Notes: generated by a model not told the origin, from the sequence alone. 64,000 nt of DNA from Streptomyces sp. NBC_01754 (GCF_035918015.1 NZ_CP109132.1:6076001-6140000), one strand, 5' to 3'; positions 43,008 through 53,230 are shown, counted from the first letter of the stretch. Program-made: numbers and translations.

Positions 43008-43493
43008 ATGAGCGACGACAAGCAGCTGCGGGACATGGCGGAGAACCTGGCGCTGATCCTCGCGCAGGGCGGGATGCAGAAGACCACCGCGCGGGTGATG
43101 ACCTCTCTGCTGTTCAGTCGGCAGGAGACAATGACCGCCGCCGACCTGTGCGAGGAACTGCGGATCAGCTCCGGCGCCGTGTCCGGCGCCGTGAAACAGC
43201 TCAGCCGGAGCGGCCTGCTGGAGCGGGCCCCGGCACCGGGCAGCCGCCGCGACCACTACCGCTTCCCGGACGGCGCCTGGGCTCGGCTCATGTCGCAGCA
43301 GAACCAGCTGCTGTCCACCATGAGCGAAGTCGCCGAGCGGGGTCTCGCGGCGGCCGGCGGCCCCTCCACCCTGGCTGGGCGGCGGCTGGCGGAGATGGAG
43401 GACTTCCACGCGTTCATGCTGCGCGAACTGACCCCGCTCATCGACCGGTGGCGTACGAACTTCACAGCGAAGCGAGAAGCTGGACACGACTGA
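43008..43493 (+). CDS. MarR/GbsR-type transcriptional regulator
   Basis: This 161-residue protein has a winged helix-turn-helix (EETMTAADLCEELRISSGAVS followed by GAVKQLSRSGLLERAPAPGS and a wing with RRDHYRF) and a C-terminal helical dimerisation part. This matches the MarR/GbsR branch. Such regulators often control a neighbouring efflux or membrane gene. Here the divergent DUF6653-like gene is the obvious target, and the inverted repeat between them a candidate site. The inducer is unknown. Confidence 0.85.
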   Translation: MSDDKQLRDMAENLALILAQGGMQKTTARVMTSLLFSRQETMTAADLCEELRISSGAVSGAVKQLSRSGLLERAPAPGSRRDHYRFPDGAWARLMSQQNQLLSTMSEVAERGLAAAGGPSTLAGRRLAEMEDFHAFMLRELTPLIDRWRTNFTAKREAGHD

Positions 43494-43571
43494 GCGTGTG
43501 CTTTCGAAGGCGCTGGTCGAAAGCGGCGGACTGTCACCAGTCGTACCCGACTCAATGGCTCACCCAACGGC

Positions 43572-44705
43572 TCAGAAACCGCCCTCCCGGGCATGGGTGG
43601 GGCCTTCCGACACGGCGGTCGGTGCGGTCGCGGCACCGGGGTGCGTGAAGTAGCGGCGCGCGGCCAGGGCGACGTAGACGAGGCCGATGAGGACGGGGAC
43701 TTCGATGAGGGGGCCGACGACTCCGGCCAGGGCCTGGCCGGACGTGGCGCCGAACGTGGCGATCGCGACCGCGATGGCCAACTCGAAGTTGTTGCCCGCG
43801 GCCGTGAACGCCAGTGCGGTCGTCTTCGGGTAGCCGAGTCCGACCGCGCGGCCGACCACCATCGAGCCGGCCCACATCAGTGCGAAGTACACCAGCAGCG
43901 GCAGAGCGATCCGTACGACGTCCAGCGGACGGGAGGTGACGGCGTCGCCCTGGAGGGCGAAGAGCACGACGACGGTGAACAGCAGCCCGTACAGGGCGAA
44001 CGGGCCGATCCGGGGGATCAGTCTCGTCTCGTACCAGTCCCGCCCCTTGGCCCGTTCCCCGAACCGGCGGGTCAGGAACCCGGCCAGCAGGGGGATGCCG
44101 AGGAAGACCAGCACGGAGCGGGTGATCTCCCAGACCGACACGTCCAGCGCGGTCTGTTCGAGACCGAGCAGGCCGGGCAGCACGTGCAGGTAGAACCAGC
44201 CCAGCGCGGAGAACGCGATCACCTGGAACACGGAGTTCAGTGCGACCAGGACGGCGGCTGCCTCGCGATCGCCGCAGGCGAGGTCGTTCCAGATGACGAC
44301 CATGGCGATGCATCGGGCCAGGCCGACGATGATCAGCCCGGTGCGGTACTCAGGCAGGTCGGGCAGGAACAGCCAGGCGAGCGCGAACATCAGGGCCGGG
44401 CCGACGATCCAGTTGAGCAGCAGCGACGGGATCAGCAGGTGCCGGTCGCCGGTGACGCTGTCGAGACGGTCGTAGCGGACCTTCGCCAGCACCGGGTACA
44501 TCATCACGAGCAGGCCGAGCGCGATCGGCAGCGAGACGCCGGTGACGGTCACCTTCGCGAGCGCGTCACCCAGGCCCGGGAAGAGGCGGCCCAGGCTGAG
44601 GCCGGTGGCCATCGCGGCCAGAATCCATGCGGCGAGGAACCGGTCCAGGAACGACATCCGCCCGGCGACCGCCCGCCCTGCGGGCGCCGTGGTGCCGGTG
44701 CTCAC
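43572..44705 (-). CDS. acr3: ACR3 family arsenite efflux permease
   Basis: This 377-residue protein has ten hydrophobic helices and the ACR3 hallmark GLARCIAMVVIWNDLACGD, with the essential Cys in the fourth helix. PKTTALAFTAAGNNFELAIA lies in the ninth. It exports As(III) using the proton gradient. No arsR or arsC gene is seen within the window near it, which is unusual. The GTG start overlaps the stop of a 41-codon frame (GTGA), and a palindrome sits over the start of that frame. Confidence 0.93.
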   Translation of the reverse strand: MSTGTTAPAGRAVAGRMSFLDRFLAAWILAAMATGLSLGRLFPGLGDALAKVTVTGVSLPIALGLLVMMYPVLAKVRYDRLDSVTGDRHLLIPSLLLNWIVGPALMFALAWLFLPDLPEYRTGLIIVGLARCIAMVVIWNDLACGDREAAAVLVALNSVFQVIAFSALGWFYLHVLPGLLGLEQTALDVSVWEITRSVLVFLGIPLLAGFLTRRFGERAKGRDWYETRLIPRIGPFALYGLLFTVVVLFALQGDAVTSRPLDVVRIALPLLVYFALMWAGSMVVGRAVGLGYPKTTALAFTAAGNNFELAIAVAIATFGATSGQALAGVVGPLIEVPVLIGLVYVALAARRYFTHPGAATAPTAVSEGPTHAREGGF

Positions 44706-44827
44706 GAGACGGTCCCGGTGGCCTCGGCCCGCGGCTGCCCGGCGAGGCGGGTGAGGATCGAGGCCGGCCGGCCGGTTGTCTTGGGCAGCGGCCGGTGGGG
44801 GTGCGCCATCTGTGCTTGTTTCGACAT
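44702..44827 (-). CDS. Short open frame coupled to acr3
   Basis: A 41-codon frame starting MSKQAQMAHPHRPLPKTTGR ends in TGA overlapping the GTG of acr3. It has no known domain and no metal-binding Cys. Its ATG lies inside the palindrome at 44821-44840 with no ribosome site upstream, so the message could be leaderless. It may be a leader peptide that couples translation to acr3, or a remnant of a lost gene. Whether it is translated is unknown. Confidence 0.35.
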   Translation of the reverse strand: MSKQAQMAHPHRPLPKTTGRPASILTRLAGQPRAEATGTVS

Positions 44828-44840
44828 GCTTCTATGTTGA
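44821..44840. promoter_or_regulatory. Palindrome at the acr3 operon start
   Basis: TCGACAT and ATGTTGA form a 7-bp inverted repeat with one mismatch and a 6-bp spacer. It overlaps the ATG of the short frame before acr3. ArsR-type repressors bind short AT-richer palindromes of this size at promoters. Location and form suggest an arsenic-responsive operator, but the binding protein is not encoded nearby. Confidence 0.45.
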
Positions 44841-44891
44841 CGTTCTTCGATTCAGGGTGCAAGTCCCAATCGGCGGGTGTCAAGGAGCGCG

Positions 44892-44990
44892 GCCACCGCG
44901 CTCGCAACCATCCATCGCGACCTCGAACCGGACGACGCCCGTCTCGGCCCGGACGGTACGCGCGTCATCGACTTCGGCGTCGTCCGGGCA
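44892..44990 (+). pseudogene. Ser/Thr protein kinase relic
   Basis: About 33 codons read ALATIHRDLEPDDARLGPDG followed by TRVIDFGVVRA. This is the catalytic-loop HRDLKPxN region and the DFG of a Hanks-type kinase. The key Lys of HRDLKP is Glu and the Asn is Asp. About five residues before HRD are missing, and no flanking kinase sequence is readable. It is a decayed fragment, not a gene. The 430-bp stretch from 44828 to 45257 otherwise shows no coding sequence I recognise. Confidence 0.65.
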
Positions 44991-45257
44991 GCGGTCTGCT
45001 CCTGGTGGAGGCGCCGGCCGACCGGTGGTGCGTACGTGACCGGGGGCCGGTCGGCGAAACCGTCCGCGCGGAACCGGACCTGCCCGGACGGCCGTGGGGC
45101 GGACCTGCGAGAGCTACGGAGCCAGTCAGTCGGGCGGGCCCCACCGCCCGCGTACACGCCGTGACGCGCCTTGCCGCCCGCCGTCGCGTCCAGGCGCCAT
45201 GATCGAAGGCGCGGGCGGATCACCGGCCGGGACACAGGACTGGAAGGGCGTGGCGGC

Positions 45258-46103
45258 ATGGCGGGACCGATTCTGATCACCGGTGCGGGCAGCGGCTTCG
45301 GCAAGGAGGTGGCGCTGCGGCTGGCCGCCGCCGGACGTGAGGTGATCGCGGGGGTGGAGATCATCGCCCAGGTCGGCGCGGTGCGAGCCGAGGCGCGGGA
45401 GCGGGGCGTCGAGCTGCGTGTCGAGAAACTGGACGTCACCGCCCCCGGCGACCGGGAGAACGCGTGGAGCTGGGACGTCGAGATCCTCCTCAACAACGCC
45501 GGGGTCTCCGAGGGCGGTGCCACCGCCGACATCCCCGAGGAACGGCTTCGCCGACAGTTCGAGGTCAACGTCTTCGGGCCCGTGCTGCTCACCCAGGGCA
45601 TCGCCCGGCGGATGGCGGCCCGCCGTAGCGGGCGGATCGTGTTCATGTCCTCGGTCGCCGGGCTCACCGTCGATCCGTTCACGGGCGCCTACGCCGGGTC
45701 GAAGCACGCGGTGGAGGCGTTCGCGGACGCCCTGGACCAGGAGCTGGCGGAGTTCGGCGTCACGGTCGCCACGATCAACCCCGGTCCGTTCCTCACCGGC
45801 TTCAACGACACCATGTTCGAGACGTGGAAGGGGTGGCGCGACGACCCCGCCGACCGCCTCTACGACTACGCCGCACTCGCCTTCCCGCACGAGCAGTACG
45901 ATCCCGAGCCGGTCTACGCGCGCACGGTCCGCGTCCTCCTCGGCGAGGACCGCCGCTACCGGCACCTGCTCCCCGCCGAGATGGAGTCGCAGGCCCGCGA
46001 GCAGGTCGAAGCCCAGTGGGGCCGGGAGGTGAACGACGGCCGCCGCCCCGCGCTCGTACAGGAGGCGTACGACATCGCGCCGGGTACGCCCGTGCGGGAG
46101 TGA
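45258..46103 (+). CDS. SDR family oxidoreductase
   Basis: This 281-residue classical SDR has LITGAGSGFGKEVALRLAAA for NAD(P) binding, NNAGVSEGG, the catalytic Ser in MSSVAGLT, and Tyr-x3-Lys in YAGSKHAVEAF. The C-terminus is longer than average and acidic. The substrate is unknown. GGAAGGG lies upstream of the chosen ATG. It is followed after 73 bp by argG, but the argG promoter sits between them, so they are separately transcribed. Confidence 0.87.
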   Translation: MAGPILITGAGSGFGKEVALRLAAAGREVIAGVEIIAQVGAVRAEARERGVELRVEKLDVTAPGDRENAWSWDVEILLNNAGVSEGGATADIPEERLRRQFEVNVFGPVLLTQGIARRMAARRSGRIVFMSSVAGLTVDPFTGAYAGSKHAVEAFADALDQELAEFGVTVATINPGPFLTGFNDTMFETWKGWRDDPADRLYDYAALAFPHEQYDPEPVYARTVRVLLGEDRRYRHLLPAEMESQAREQVEAQWGREVNDGRRPALVQEAYDIAPGTPVRE

Positions 46104-46141
46104 GGTCCGGTCCCGGTCCGCGGAGGCACTGGAAACGGATT

Positions 46142-47622
<1,481 letters not shown>

Positions 47623-47639
47623 CCGGCTCGGAAGCGACA

Positions 47640-47676
47640 GGCCGGCCCGGCGCCTCAGGCGCCGGGCCGGCCTTTT
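47640..47676 (+). terminator. Intrinsic terminator of argG
   Basis: A perfect 15-bp stem (GGCCGGCCCGGCGCC and complement) with a 3-nt loop followed by TTTT, 18 bp after the argG stop. This is the clearest intrinsic terminator in the window. It also faces the end of the convergent PPOX-fold gene. Confidence 0.92.
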
Positions 47677-47724
47677 CGCCGTCCGGGGTGAGTACCGGTG
47701 GCATCGGGCGGGCGGCCCGCCGTC

Positions 47725-48147
47725 TCAGGTGGACGCCTGCCCGCTGTCCTTCATCGAACCCCAGCCGTGCCACCGGTCGACCTCGACCCAGGCGCTCACC
47801 CGGGCCCGCCCGCGCTCCGGGTACGGCTTGCCGGTGTAGTGGGTGGAGAGGCGGTCGATGTCGGTGAGTCCCTCGTCGTCGTACATCTCGGCGACGTGCC
47901 CGATGAGGGTGACGTGTGTGTACCAGTCGTCGTCGGCGAGCACGGTGAGCGTCACGCGCGGATCGTCGCGCAGATGCTTCAGCCGCACCCTTCCCTCGTC
48001 CATGTTGATCAGCAGTCGGCCGTCGTCCCACAGGTACCAGGTGGCCGTGGAGACCGGCGCGCCGTCCGAGCGCACCGTGGCGACGACGCACGGGTTGGGG
48101 CGGCGCAGCAGTTCCACGGCCTCGGAGGGCAGAGGTGGCTTGGACAT
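47725..48147 (-). CDS. Pyridoxamine 5'-phosphate oxidase-fold protein
   Basis: This 140-residue split-barrel protein has RRPNPCVVATVRSDGAPVST, TWYLWDDGRLLINMDEGRVR, LKHLRDDPRVTLTV and a C-terminal RLSTHYTGKPYPER. These match the PPOX-class proteins of actinobacteria, which bind F420 or FMN and reduce or sense unknown substrates. AGGAG lies upstream of the ATG at 48147. It is monocistronic and converges on argG. Confidence 0.85.
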   Translation of the reverse strand: MSKPPLPSEAVELLRRPNPCVVATVRSDGAPVSTATWYLWDDGRLLINMDEGRVRLKHLRDDPRVTLTVLADDDWYTHVTLIGHVAEMYDDEGLTDIDRLSTHYTGKPYPERGRARVSAWVEVDRWHGWGSMKDSGQAST

Positions 48148-48672
48148 GTGAACTCCTCGGTGTCGACGGGCGGGGTGTACGGGCCGAAGGCGCCGCGCGG
48201 CCCGACGCCGTCGCCGGTACCGGGCCGCCCGGAACCGGTACCCGGCGGCAGCGGGCCCTACCCGTGTACGGGACCGTACGCGGGTACCGGACCACCCGTC
48301 GGGGCCGCGCAGCCCGTCCGCGCACGGCGGCGCTTGCGGCACACGGGTCACAGCACGAGGTGACGCCGGGGGAGGCTGCTGGCTTCGGCCCCCGGAACAT
48401 GATCGGCTTGAGGCCCCGACAGCCGTGCGGGGACGAAGCAGCCGAGGGGGCACGGATGACGCACCGACAGCACCCGGCACCGCCGGACCCGGACCCCGTC
48501 GCCGCCCGTCCACGTGCGGCGGCCCGCGCGCCGGGTCTCGGCCGGGCGGCACCCGAGGCGCCGGCCGGCCGCGCGGCGGCCCGCGCCGTCCGGACATGAG
48601 CGGGCGGCCCCCGGCACGGGAGGCGTGCGCAGACACTACGCCGGGCCGGTCCGCGCACCCCCGGCCCACACG
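48148..48672. other. Divergent region before crtY, 525 bp
   Basis: This gap lies between the leftward PPOX gene and rightward crtY. It contains two short frames in series. One starts at ATG 48456 (GAGGGGG 7 bases upstream, 47 codons, Ala/Pro/Arg-rich). The other starts at ATG 48596 (26 codons), overlaps the stop of the first and itself overlaps the crtY GTG. They may be chance frames or a coupled leader. The crtY promoter should lie upstream of them; I cannot place its hexamers. Confidence 0.4.
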
Positions 48673-49890
48673 GTGAGCCGTGCGGGCGCCGCCGGGGACG
48701 CGGCGGACGGCGTCGTCGTCCTGGGCGGTGGGGCGGCCGGCCTCAGCCTGGCCCACCGGCTCACCGAGGATCCGGCCACCCGGGTGACCGTGGTCGAGGC
48801 CCCGGACGGTCCGCTGCGCCCCGCGGAGCGGACCTGGTGCTACTGGGAGGCGGGCCCCGGGGAGTTCGAGGACGCCGTCGTCGCCTCCTGGACGCGGCTG
48901 CGGGTACGGGGCGCGGACGGCGTGACCGTCGAGTCGGACCCCGCCCCGCTGCGCTACCGCATGATCCGCTCGGCCCGCTTCGAACGGCTGGTGCACGACC
49001 GGCTGGCGGACGGCCCCTCGGCCCGGCTCCTGCGCGCCACCGCACACGAGGTCCGGAACACGCCGTACGGCGCGGAGGTGCGCTGCACGACGGCCGACGC
49101 CCGCCCGCTCACCCTGCGGGCCGAACACGTCTTCGACTCGCGGCCCCCGCACGGCACACCGCCCCACCGCACCCTGCTGCTCCAGCACTTCCGCGGCTGG
49201 TTCGTGCGCACCGACACCCCCCGGTTCGATCCCGGCGTCGCGGACCTCATGGACTTCCGGGTGCCGCAGCCGCGCCACGGGCTCGCCTTCGGATACGTCC
49301 TGCCGCTGGCGCCGGACCGGGCACTCGTGGAATACACCGAGTTCTCCCGGACCCCGCTGAGTACCCCCGCCTACGAAGCGGCCCTGCGGCACTACACGAC
49401 GGACGTCCTGCGCCTCGGCCCGCTCACCGTCGAGTCCGCCGAGCAGGGTGTCATCCCCATGACCGACGCGCGCTTCCCGCGCCGCACCGGGCCCGCCGTC
49501 TTCCGGATCGGAGCCGCCGGGGGTGCCACCCGCCCGGCGACCGGCTACACCTTCGCCGCCGTACAGCGCCAGAGCCGGGCCGTCGCCGCCGCCCTGCGCC
49601 ACGGCCGCGCCGAGGTGCCCCCGCCGCACGGTCGCCGGCAGCTCGCGATGGACGCCGTGCTGCTGCGCGCGCTGGACACCGGGCGCGTGGACGGCCCGCG
49701 CTTCTTCACCGACCTCTTCCGCCGCGTGCCCATGGAACGGCTGCTGCGCTTCCTGGACGGCGGGAGCACGCCCTGGGAGGAGTTCGGCATCGGACTGCGC
49801 ACCCCCGTGGGGCCGATGCTCCGCACCGCCGCCGAGCTGCCCTTCCTCGCCCGCCGGGACACCGGCCGATCCGAAGAGAGCACCCGATGA
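48673..49890 (+). CDS. crtY: Lycopene cyclase
   Basis: This 405-residue flavoprotein has the FAD-binding GVVVLGGGAAGLSLAHRL, the conserved TWCYWE block, VFDSRPP, HFRGWFV, and FRIGAAGGATRPATGYTF near the C-terminal third. These are the markers of CrtY, which closes the ends of lycopene into beta-rings. It is first in the plus-strand carotenoid operon, coupled to crtT by a 4-bp overlap. The GTG at 48673 is the best start but has no strong ribosome site of its own; coupling from a short upstream frame is possible. Confidence 0.9.
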   Translation: MSRAGAAGDAADGVVVLGGGAAGLSLAHRLTEDPATRVTVVEAPDGPLRPAERTWCYWEAGPGEFEDAVVASWTRLRVRGADGVTVESDPAPLRYRMIRSARFERLVHDRLADGPSARLLRATAHEVRNTPYGAEVRCTTADARPLTLRAEHVFDSRPPHGTPPHRTLLLQHFRGWFVRTDTPRFDPGVADLMDFRVPQPRHGLAFGYVLPLAPDRALVEYTEFSRTPLSTPAYEAALRHYTTDVLRLGPLTVESAEQGVIPMTDARFPRRTGPAVFRIGAAGGATRPATGYTFAAVQRQSRAVAAALRHGRAEVPPPHGRRQLAMDAVLLRALDTGRVDGPRFFTDLFRRVPMERLLRFLDGGSTPWEEFGIGLRTPVGPMLRTAAELPFLARRDTGRSEESTR

Positions 49891-50600
49891 CCCTGTTACG
49901 CGACCACGACCTCAGGCACGCGTTCGACCACGCGTCGCACCACTACGACCGCCTCACCGCGCTGAACCCCGGCTACCGCACCGACCTGCTCCGCTCGGCG
50001 CGCCGCCTCGGCCTCCCGGACGGCGGAAGGGGTCTGCGGGTGCTCGACCTCGGCTGCGGTACGGGCGCCTCGACGCGTGCGCTGCTGCGCGCCGCCCCGT
50101 ACGCACGTATCACGGCGGTGGACGCCTCGGCCGGCATGCTGGAGCGGGCCCGGGCGAAACGCTGGCCGTCGAACGTGCGGTTCCTGCACCGCTCCGCCGA
50201 GGCGATGGGCGCCGCCGGTCACGAGGGTGCCTACGACGCGGTCTTCGCGGCCTACCTCTTCCGCAACGTCACCGAACCGGGCCCGGTCCTGGAGACGGTG
50301 CGCACGCTGCTGCGTCCGGGCGGCCGGCTGCTGGCGCACGAGTACAGCCTCAGCGGCTCACCGGTCCACCGGGCGGTCTGGCACGCGGTGTGCCGCGCGG
50401 TGATCGTCCCGGCGGGCACGCTGGCCGGGGACGGCGAGCTGTACCGCCATCTGTGGCGCAGCGTCCTCGACTTCGACACCGCGCCCGACTTCGCGCGGCG
50501 GATCGTCCGGGCCGGATTCCCGTACGTCCGCACCGTCCCCGTCGCCGGATGGCAGACCGGCGTCGTCCACACCTTCCTCGCCCGGACGGAGACGTCATGA
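49887..50600 (+). CDS. crtT: SAM-dependent methyltransferase of the carotenoid locus
   Basis: This 237-residue class I methyltransferase has the SAM motif VLDLGCGTGASTRALLRA and the following acidic loop AVDASAGMLERA. It then has FAAYLFRNVTEPGPVLETV, similar to UbiE/MenG-type enzymes. It corresponds to CrtT of Streptomyces carotenoid clusters, whose exact substrate is not settled. Codon 4 (49896-49898) is TTA. That position makes translation strongly dependent on the bldA tRNA and, through coupling, may limit crtU as well. The start overlaps crtY and the stop overlaps crtU. Confidence 0.87.
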   Translation: MTLLRDHDLRHAFDHASHHYDRLTALNPGYRTDLLRSARRLGLPDGGRGLRVLDLGCGTGASTRALLRAAPYARITAVDASAGMLERARAKRWPSNVRFLHRSAEAMGAAGHEGAYDAVFAAYLFRNVTEPGPVLETVRTLLRPGGRLLAHEYSLSGSPVHRAVWHAVCRAVIVPAGTLAGDGELYRHLWRSVLDFDTAPDFARRIVRAGFPYVRTVPVAGWQTGVVHTFLARTETS

Positions 50601-52159
50601 GCCGCACCCGCGCCCGCCCCGCCGCCGGCCGTCACGGACGGGACGGCCGGGCGGAGGTCATCAGGCCGGTCCCCGGACGCGAGCGCCTCACCGGCGACGC
50701 CCCGTCCACCGCGGTGATCGGCGGCGGCATCGCCGGTCTCGCCGCCGCGACCGCCCTGGCCGAGCGCGGCGTCCGCGTCACCCTGTACGAACGGGAGGAC
50801 TCCCTCGGCGGCCGACTCGCCGGATGGCCCGTCCGCCTCGCCGACGGGTCCGGGGCGACCATGAGCCGAGGCTTCCACGCCTTCTTCCGCCAGTACTACA
50901 ACCTGCGTGGCCTGTTGCGCCGTACGGACCCGGCGCTCTCGGCCCTGACCCCGCTGCCGGACTATCCGCTCCGGCACCGCGACGGGCTCACCGACAGCTT
51001 CGCCCGGGTACCGAGGACTCCGCCGTTCAGCGCGCTCGGATTCGCCGCGCTGAGCCCCACGTTCGCCCTGCGCGACCTCGCCGCGATGAACCCCCGCGCC
51101 GCGCTCCCGCTGCTCGACGTACGGGTCCCCGAGGTGTACGAGCGCTTCGACCACGTCAGCGCCGAGGACTTCCTGCGCCGGATCAACTTCCCCGAGGCCG
51201 CCCACCACCTGGCCTTCGAGGTGTTCTCCCGCAGCTTCTTCGCCGATCCCCGCGAACTGTCCGCCGCCGAACTGGTGTTGATGTTCCACATCTACTTCCT
51301 GGGATCCTCCGAGGGTCTCCTCTTCGACGTCCCGCGCGAACCCTTCCCCCAGGCGCTCTGGGAGCCGCTCGGCGGCTATCTGCGAGGGCTCGGCGCGGAC
51401 CTGCGCACCGGCACGCCGGTCCACCGCGTCCGGCCCGCCACGGACGGCGCCCTGACCGTGGAACGGGACGGGGCGGCCGACCGCCACGATGCCGTGGTCC
51501 TCGCGCTGGACACCACCGGGCTCCGCCATGTGGTGGCCGCCTCCGAGGAGTTGGGTGACCCCGCCTGGCGCGCGGACGTCGCCGCGCTGCGCACCGCGCC
51601 CCCGTTCCTGGTCTCCCGGCTCTGGCTCGACCGCCCCGTACGCGCGGACCGCGCCGGATTCCTCGGCACCAGCGGTTACGACGGCCTCGACAACATCAGC
51701 GTCCTGGACCGCTGGGAGGGCGAAGCCGCCCGCTGGGCGGTGCGGACGGGCGGCGGCGTCGTCGAACTGCACGCCTACGCCGTCGACGGGGACGCCGAAC
51801 CCAAGGAGGTGCAGCGCCACGTCGTCGAGCGGCTGCACGAGGTCTACCCCGAGACCGCCGACGCCCGGATCGTCGACGCCCGCCACGAATGGCGTGCCGA
51901 CTGCCCGGTCTTCCCCGTCGGCGGCCACCACCGGCGCCCCGGCGTCCGCACCCCCCACCGGCGCGTCACGCTGGCGGGCGACCTGGTCCGCACCGGCCTC
52001 CCCGTCTCCCTCATGGAACGCGCGGCGACCTCGGGGTTCCTCGCGGCCAACGCGCTGCTCGCCGACTGGGGGATCCGCGGGCAGACGCTCTGGACCGTCC
52101 CCCGGTCCGGCCGCTCCCGGCTCCTCGGCGCCCTGGCCCGCCGGGCCGGACGGTACTGA
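50597..52159 (+). CDS. crtU: Carotenoid phi-ring synthase/desaturase (isorenieratene synthase)
   Basis: This 520-residue flavoprotein has the FAD motif AVIGGGIAGLAAATALAERG and YEREDSLGGRLAGW. It then shows the CrtU features SRGFHAFFRQYYNLRGLLR and HVSAEDFLRRINFPEAAHHL, ending VTLAGDLVRTGLPVSLMERA. It would convert the beta-rings made by CrtY to aromatic phi-rings, giving isorenieratene. The start overlaps crtT. The gene converges on the Rieske-type gene. Confidence 0.88.
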   Translation: MSRTRARPAAGRHGRDGRAEVIRPVPGRERLTGDAPSTAVIGGGIAGLAAATALAERGVRVTLYEREDSLGGRLAGWPVRLADGSGATMSRGFHAFFRQYYNLRGLLRRTDPALSALTPLPDYPLRHRDGLTDSFARVPRTPPFSALGFAALSPTFALRDLAAMNPRAALPLLDVRVPEVYERFDHVSAEDFLRRINFPEAAHHLAFEVFSRSFFADPRELSAAELVLMFHIYFLGSSEGLLFDVPREPFPQALWEPLGGYLRGLGADLRTGTPVHRVRPATDGALTVERDGAADRHDAVVLALDTTGLRHVVAASEELGDPAWRADVAALRTAPPFLVSRLWLDRPVRADRAGFLGTSGYDGLDNISVLDRWEGEAARWAVRTGGGVVELHAYAVDGDAEPKEVQRHVVERLHEVYPETADARIVDARHEWRADCPVFPVGGHHRRPGVRTPHRRVTLAGDLVRTGLPVSLMERAATSGFLAANALLADWGIRGQTLWTVPRSGRSRLLGALARRAGRY

Positions 52160-52214
52160 CCGCACCGACCCCCTCGCGCGCCTCGGGGCCGTACGGGACG
52201 GGGAACGGTTTTAA

Positions 52215-52229
52215 CTGACGTTACGTCAG
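52215..52229. repeat. Palindrome at the crt convergence point
   Basis: CTGACGT and ACGTCAG flank a single T, forming a near-perfect 15-bp palindrome that includes the stop codon of the Rieske-type gene. It is preceded by GGTTTTAA. It is too short for a good terminator and could be a protein site or a weak bidirectional stop. Confidence 0.35.
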
Positions 52230-53230
52230 CTAGGGAAGCGTCCGGTGCTGCGCAGTGACCAGCGCCGCTCGGCGTACGCCAGGTCGTCCCGCCAGAGCCG
52301 CCCCGCCGTCCTGCGCATCAGCGGCCGCAGGACCGGCGCGGCGGCCCGGGCCACGGCGAACCCCCGCCGGTCCGAGGCCGCGACGACCGCCTCGACCACC
52401 GCCGTACGCGGCACGGCCGCACCCGGCCGGGTGAGCGGCGTCGCGTGGGTCTCCACCACCGAACCGGCGCCCTCCCCGTCGGTGATGTGCATGACGACCG
52501 TACGCGGCTCGGGGGCGGTGAACACGGCCCGCACCGGCACCACCAGCCGCCCCGCGACCCTGAACGACACCTCGACGGCGAACCCGCCGTCCCCGTTCCC
52601 GTCCGGAGTGCCGACCACCTTCAGCCCGACGAACGCGTACGGATGGAACCACGAGCCGTGCCAGGGGTCGAGCCGGTTGGCGACCACGTCCTGGGGTTCG
52701 CACCGGCCCACCGCCGTGAACACCGCGTCCACCGCGTTCCCGGCGGACGGCCGCACCGGCACCACCGGGCGCCCCAGCGCCGGCTCGCCCCCGGCCGCGT
52801 CCAGCCGCACCCACACCAGCACCCCGTCGTCGTACACCGGATAGGGCTCCCACCCGGCGGACGGCCCACCGTCCAGGGCCAGCCCGTGCCAGTGGCACAG
52901 CAGCGTCCCGCAGACCACCCGGCTGTCCCGCAGCGGAGCGCCCAGATGCGGGCACACCCCCGGGCCCGCGCGCAGCGAACCGTCGGCGGCCCGCCACAGG
53001 ACGACCTCGACCCCGGCGACGGTCCTGCCGTACGGACGGTCCCGGGCGGCGGTCTCCCGTGAGGCCCCGACGACGTACCAGTTGCCCGACGGCCGCGCGG
53101 CGGCCCGCTCCAGTGCCCCGGCGATCAGGGCGGGCCGCGCCTCACGCCAGGTCGGCGCCTGCCGCTCCCAGGCCGGGGCGCGCCGCATCCGCAGTGGCGG
53201 GGTCCACCTCCGCCCGTGCCGTCCGCTCAA
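52226..53230 (-). CDS. Rieske [2Fe-2S] protein of the carotenoid locus
   Basis: This 334-residue protein has an N-terminal Rieske domain with both cluster motifs, [10 protein letters not shown] (C-x-H) and LLCHWHG (C-x2-H), about residues 91-116. A catalytic-domain-like part follows, with [20 protein letters not shown], where paired His could bind iron. It resembles ring-hydroxylating-type oxygenases. It sits where Streptomyces carotenoid clusters carry crtV, whose role is unsettled. The TTG start overlaps the crtB stop (TTGA). A role in oxidising or trimming the carotenoid is inference. Confidence 0.78.
   Translation of the reverse strand: MSGRHGRRWTPPLRMRRAPAWERQAPTWREARPALIAGALERAAARPSGNWYVVGASRETAARDRPYGRTVAGVEVVLWRAADGSLRAGPGVCPHLGAPLRDSRVVCGTLLCHWHGLALDGGPSAGWEPYPVYDDGVLVWVRLDAAGGEPALGRPVVPVRPSAGNAVDAVFTAVGRCEPQDVVANRLDPWHGSWFHPYAFVGLKVVGTPDGNGDGGFAVEVSFRVAGRLVVPVRAVFTAPEPRTVVMHITDGEGAGSVVETHATPLTRPGAAVPRTAVVEAVVAASDRRGFAVARAAAPVLRPLMRRTAGRLWRDDLAYAERRWSLRSTGRFPS

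Noticed and set aside
44892-44990. A functional protein kinase gene
   Set aside because: Only the catalytic-loop and DFG segment is readable, with HRDLKP changed to HRDLEP and no ATP-binding lobe or flanking kinase sequence.
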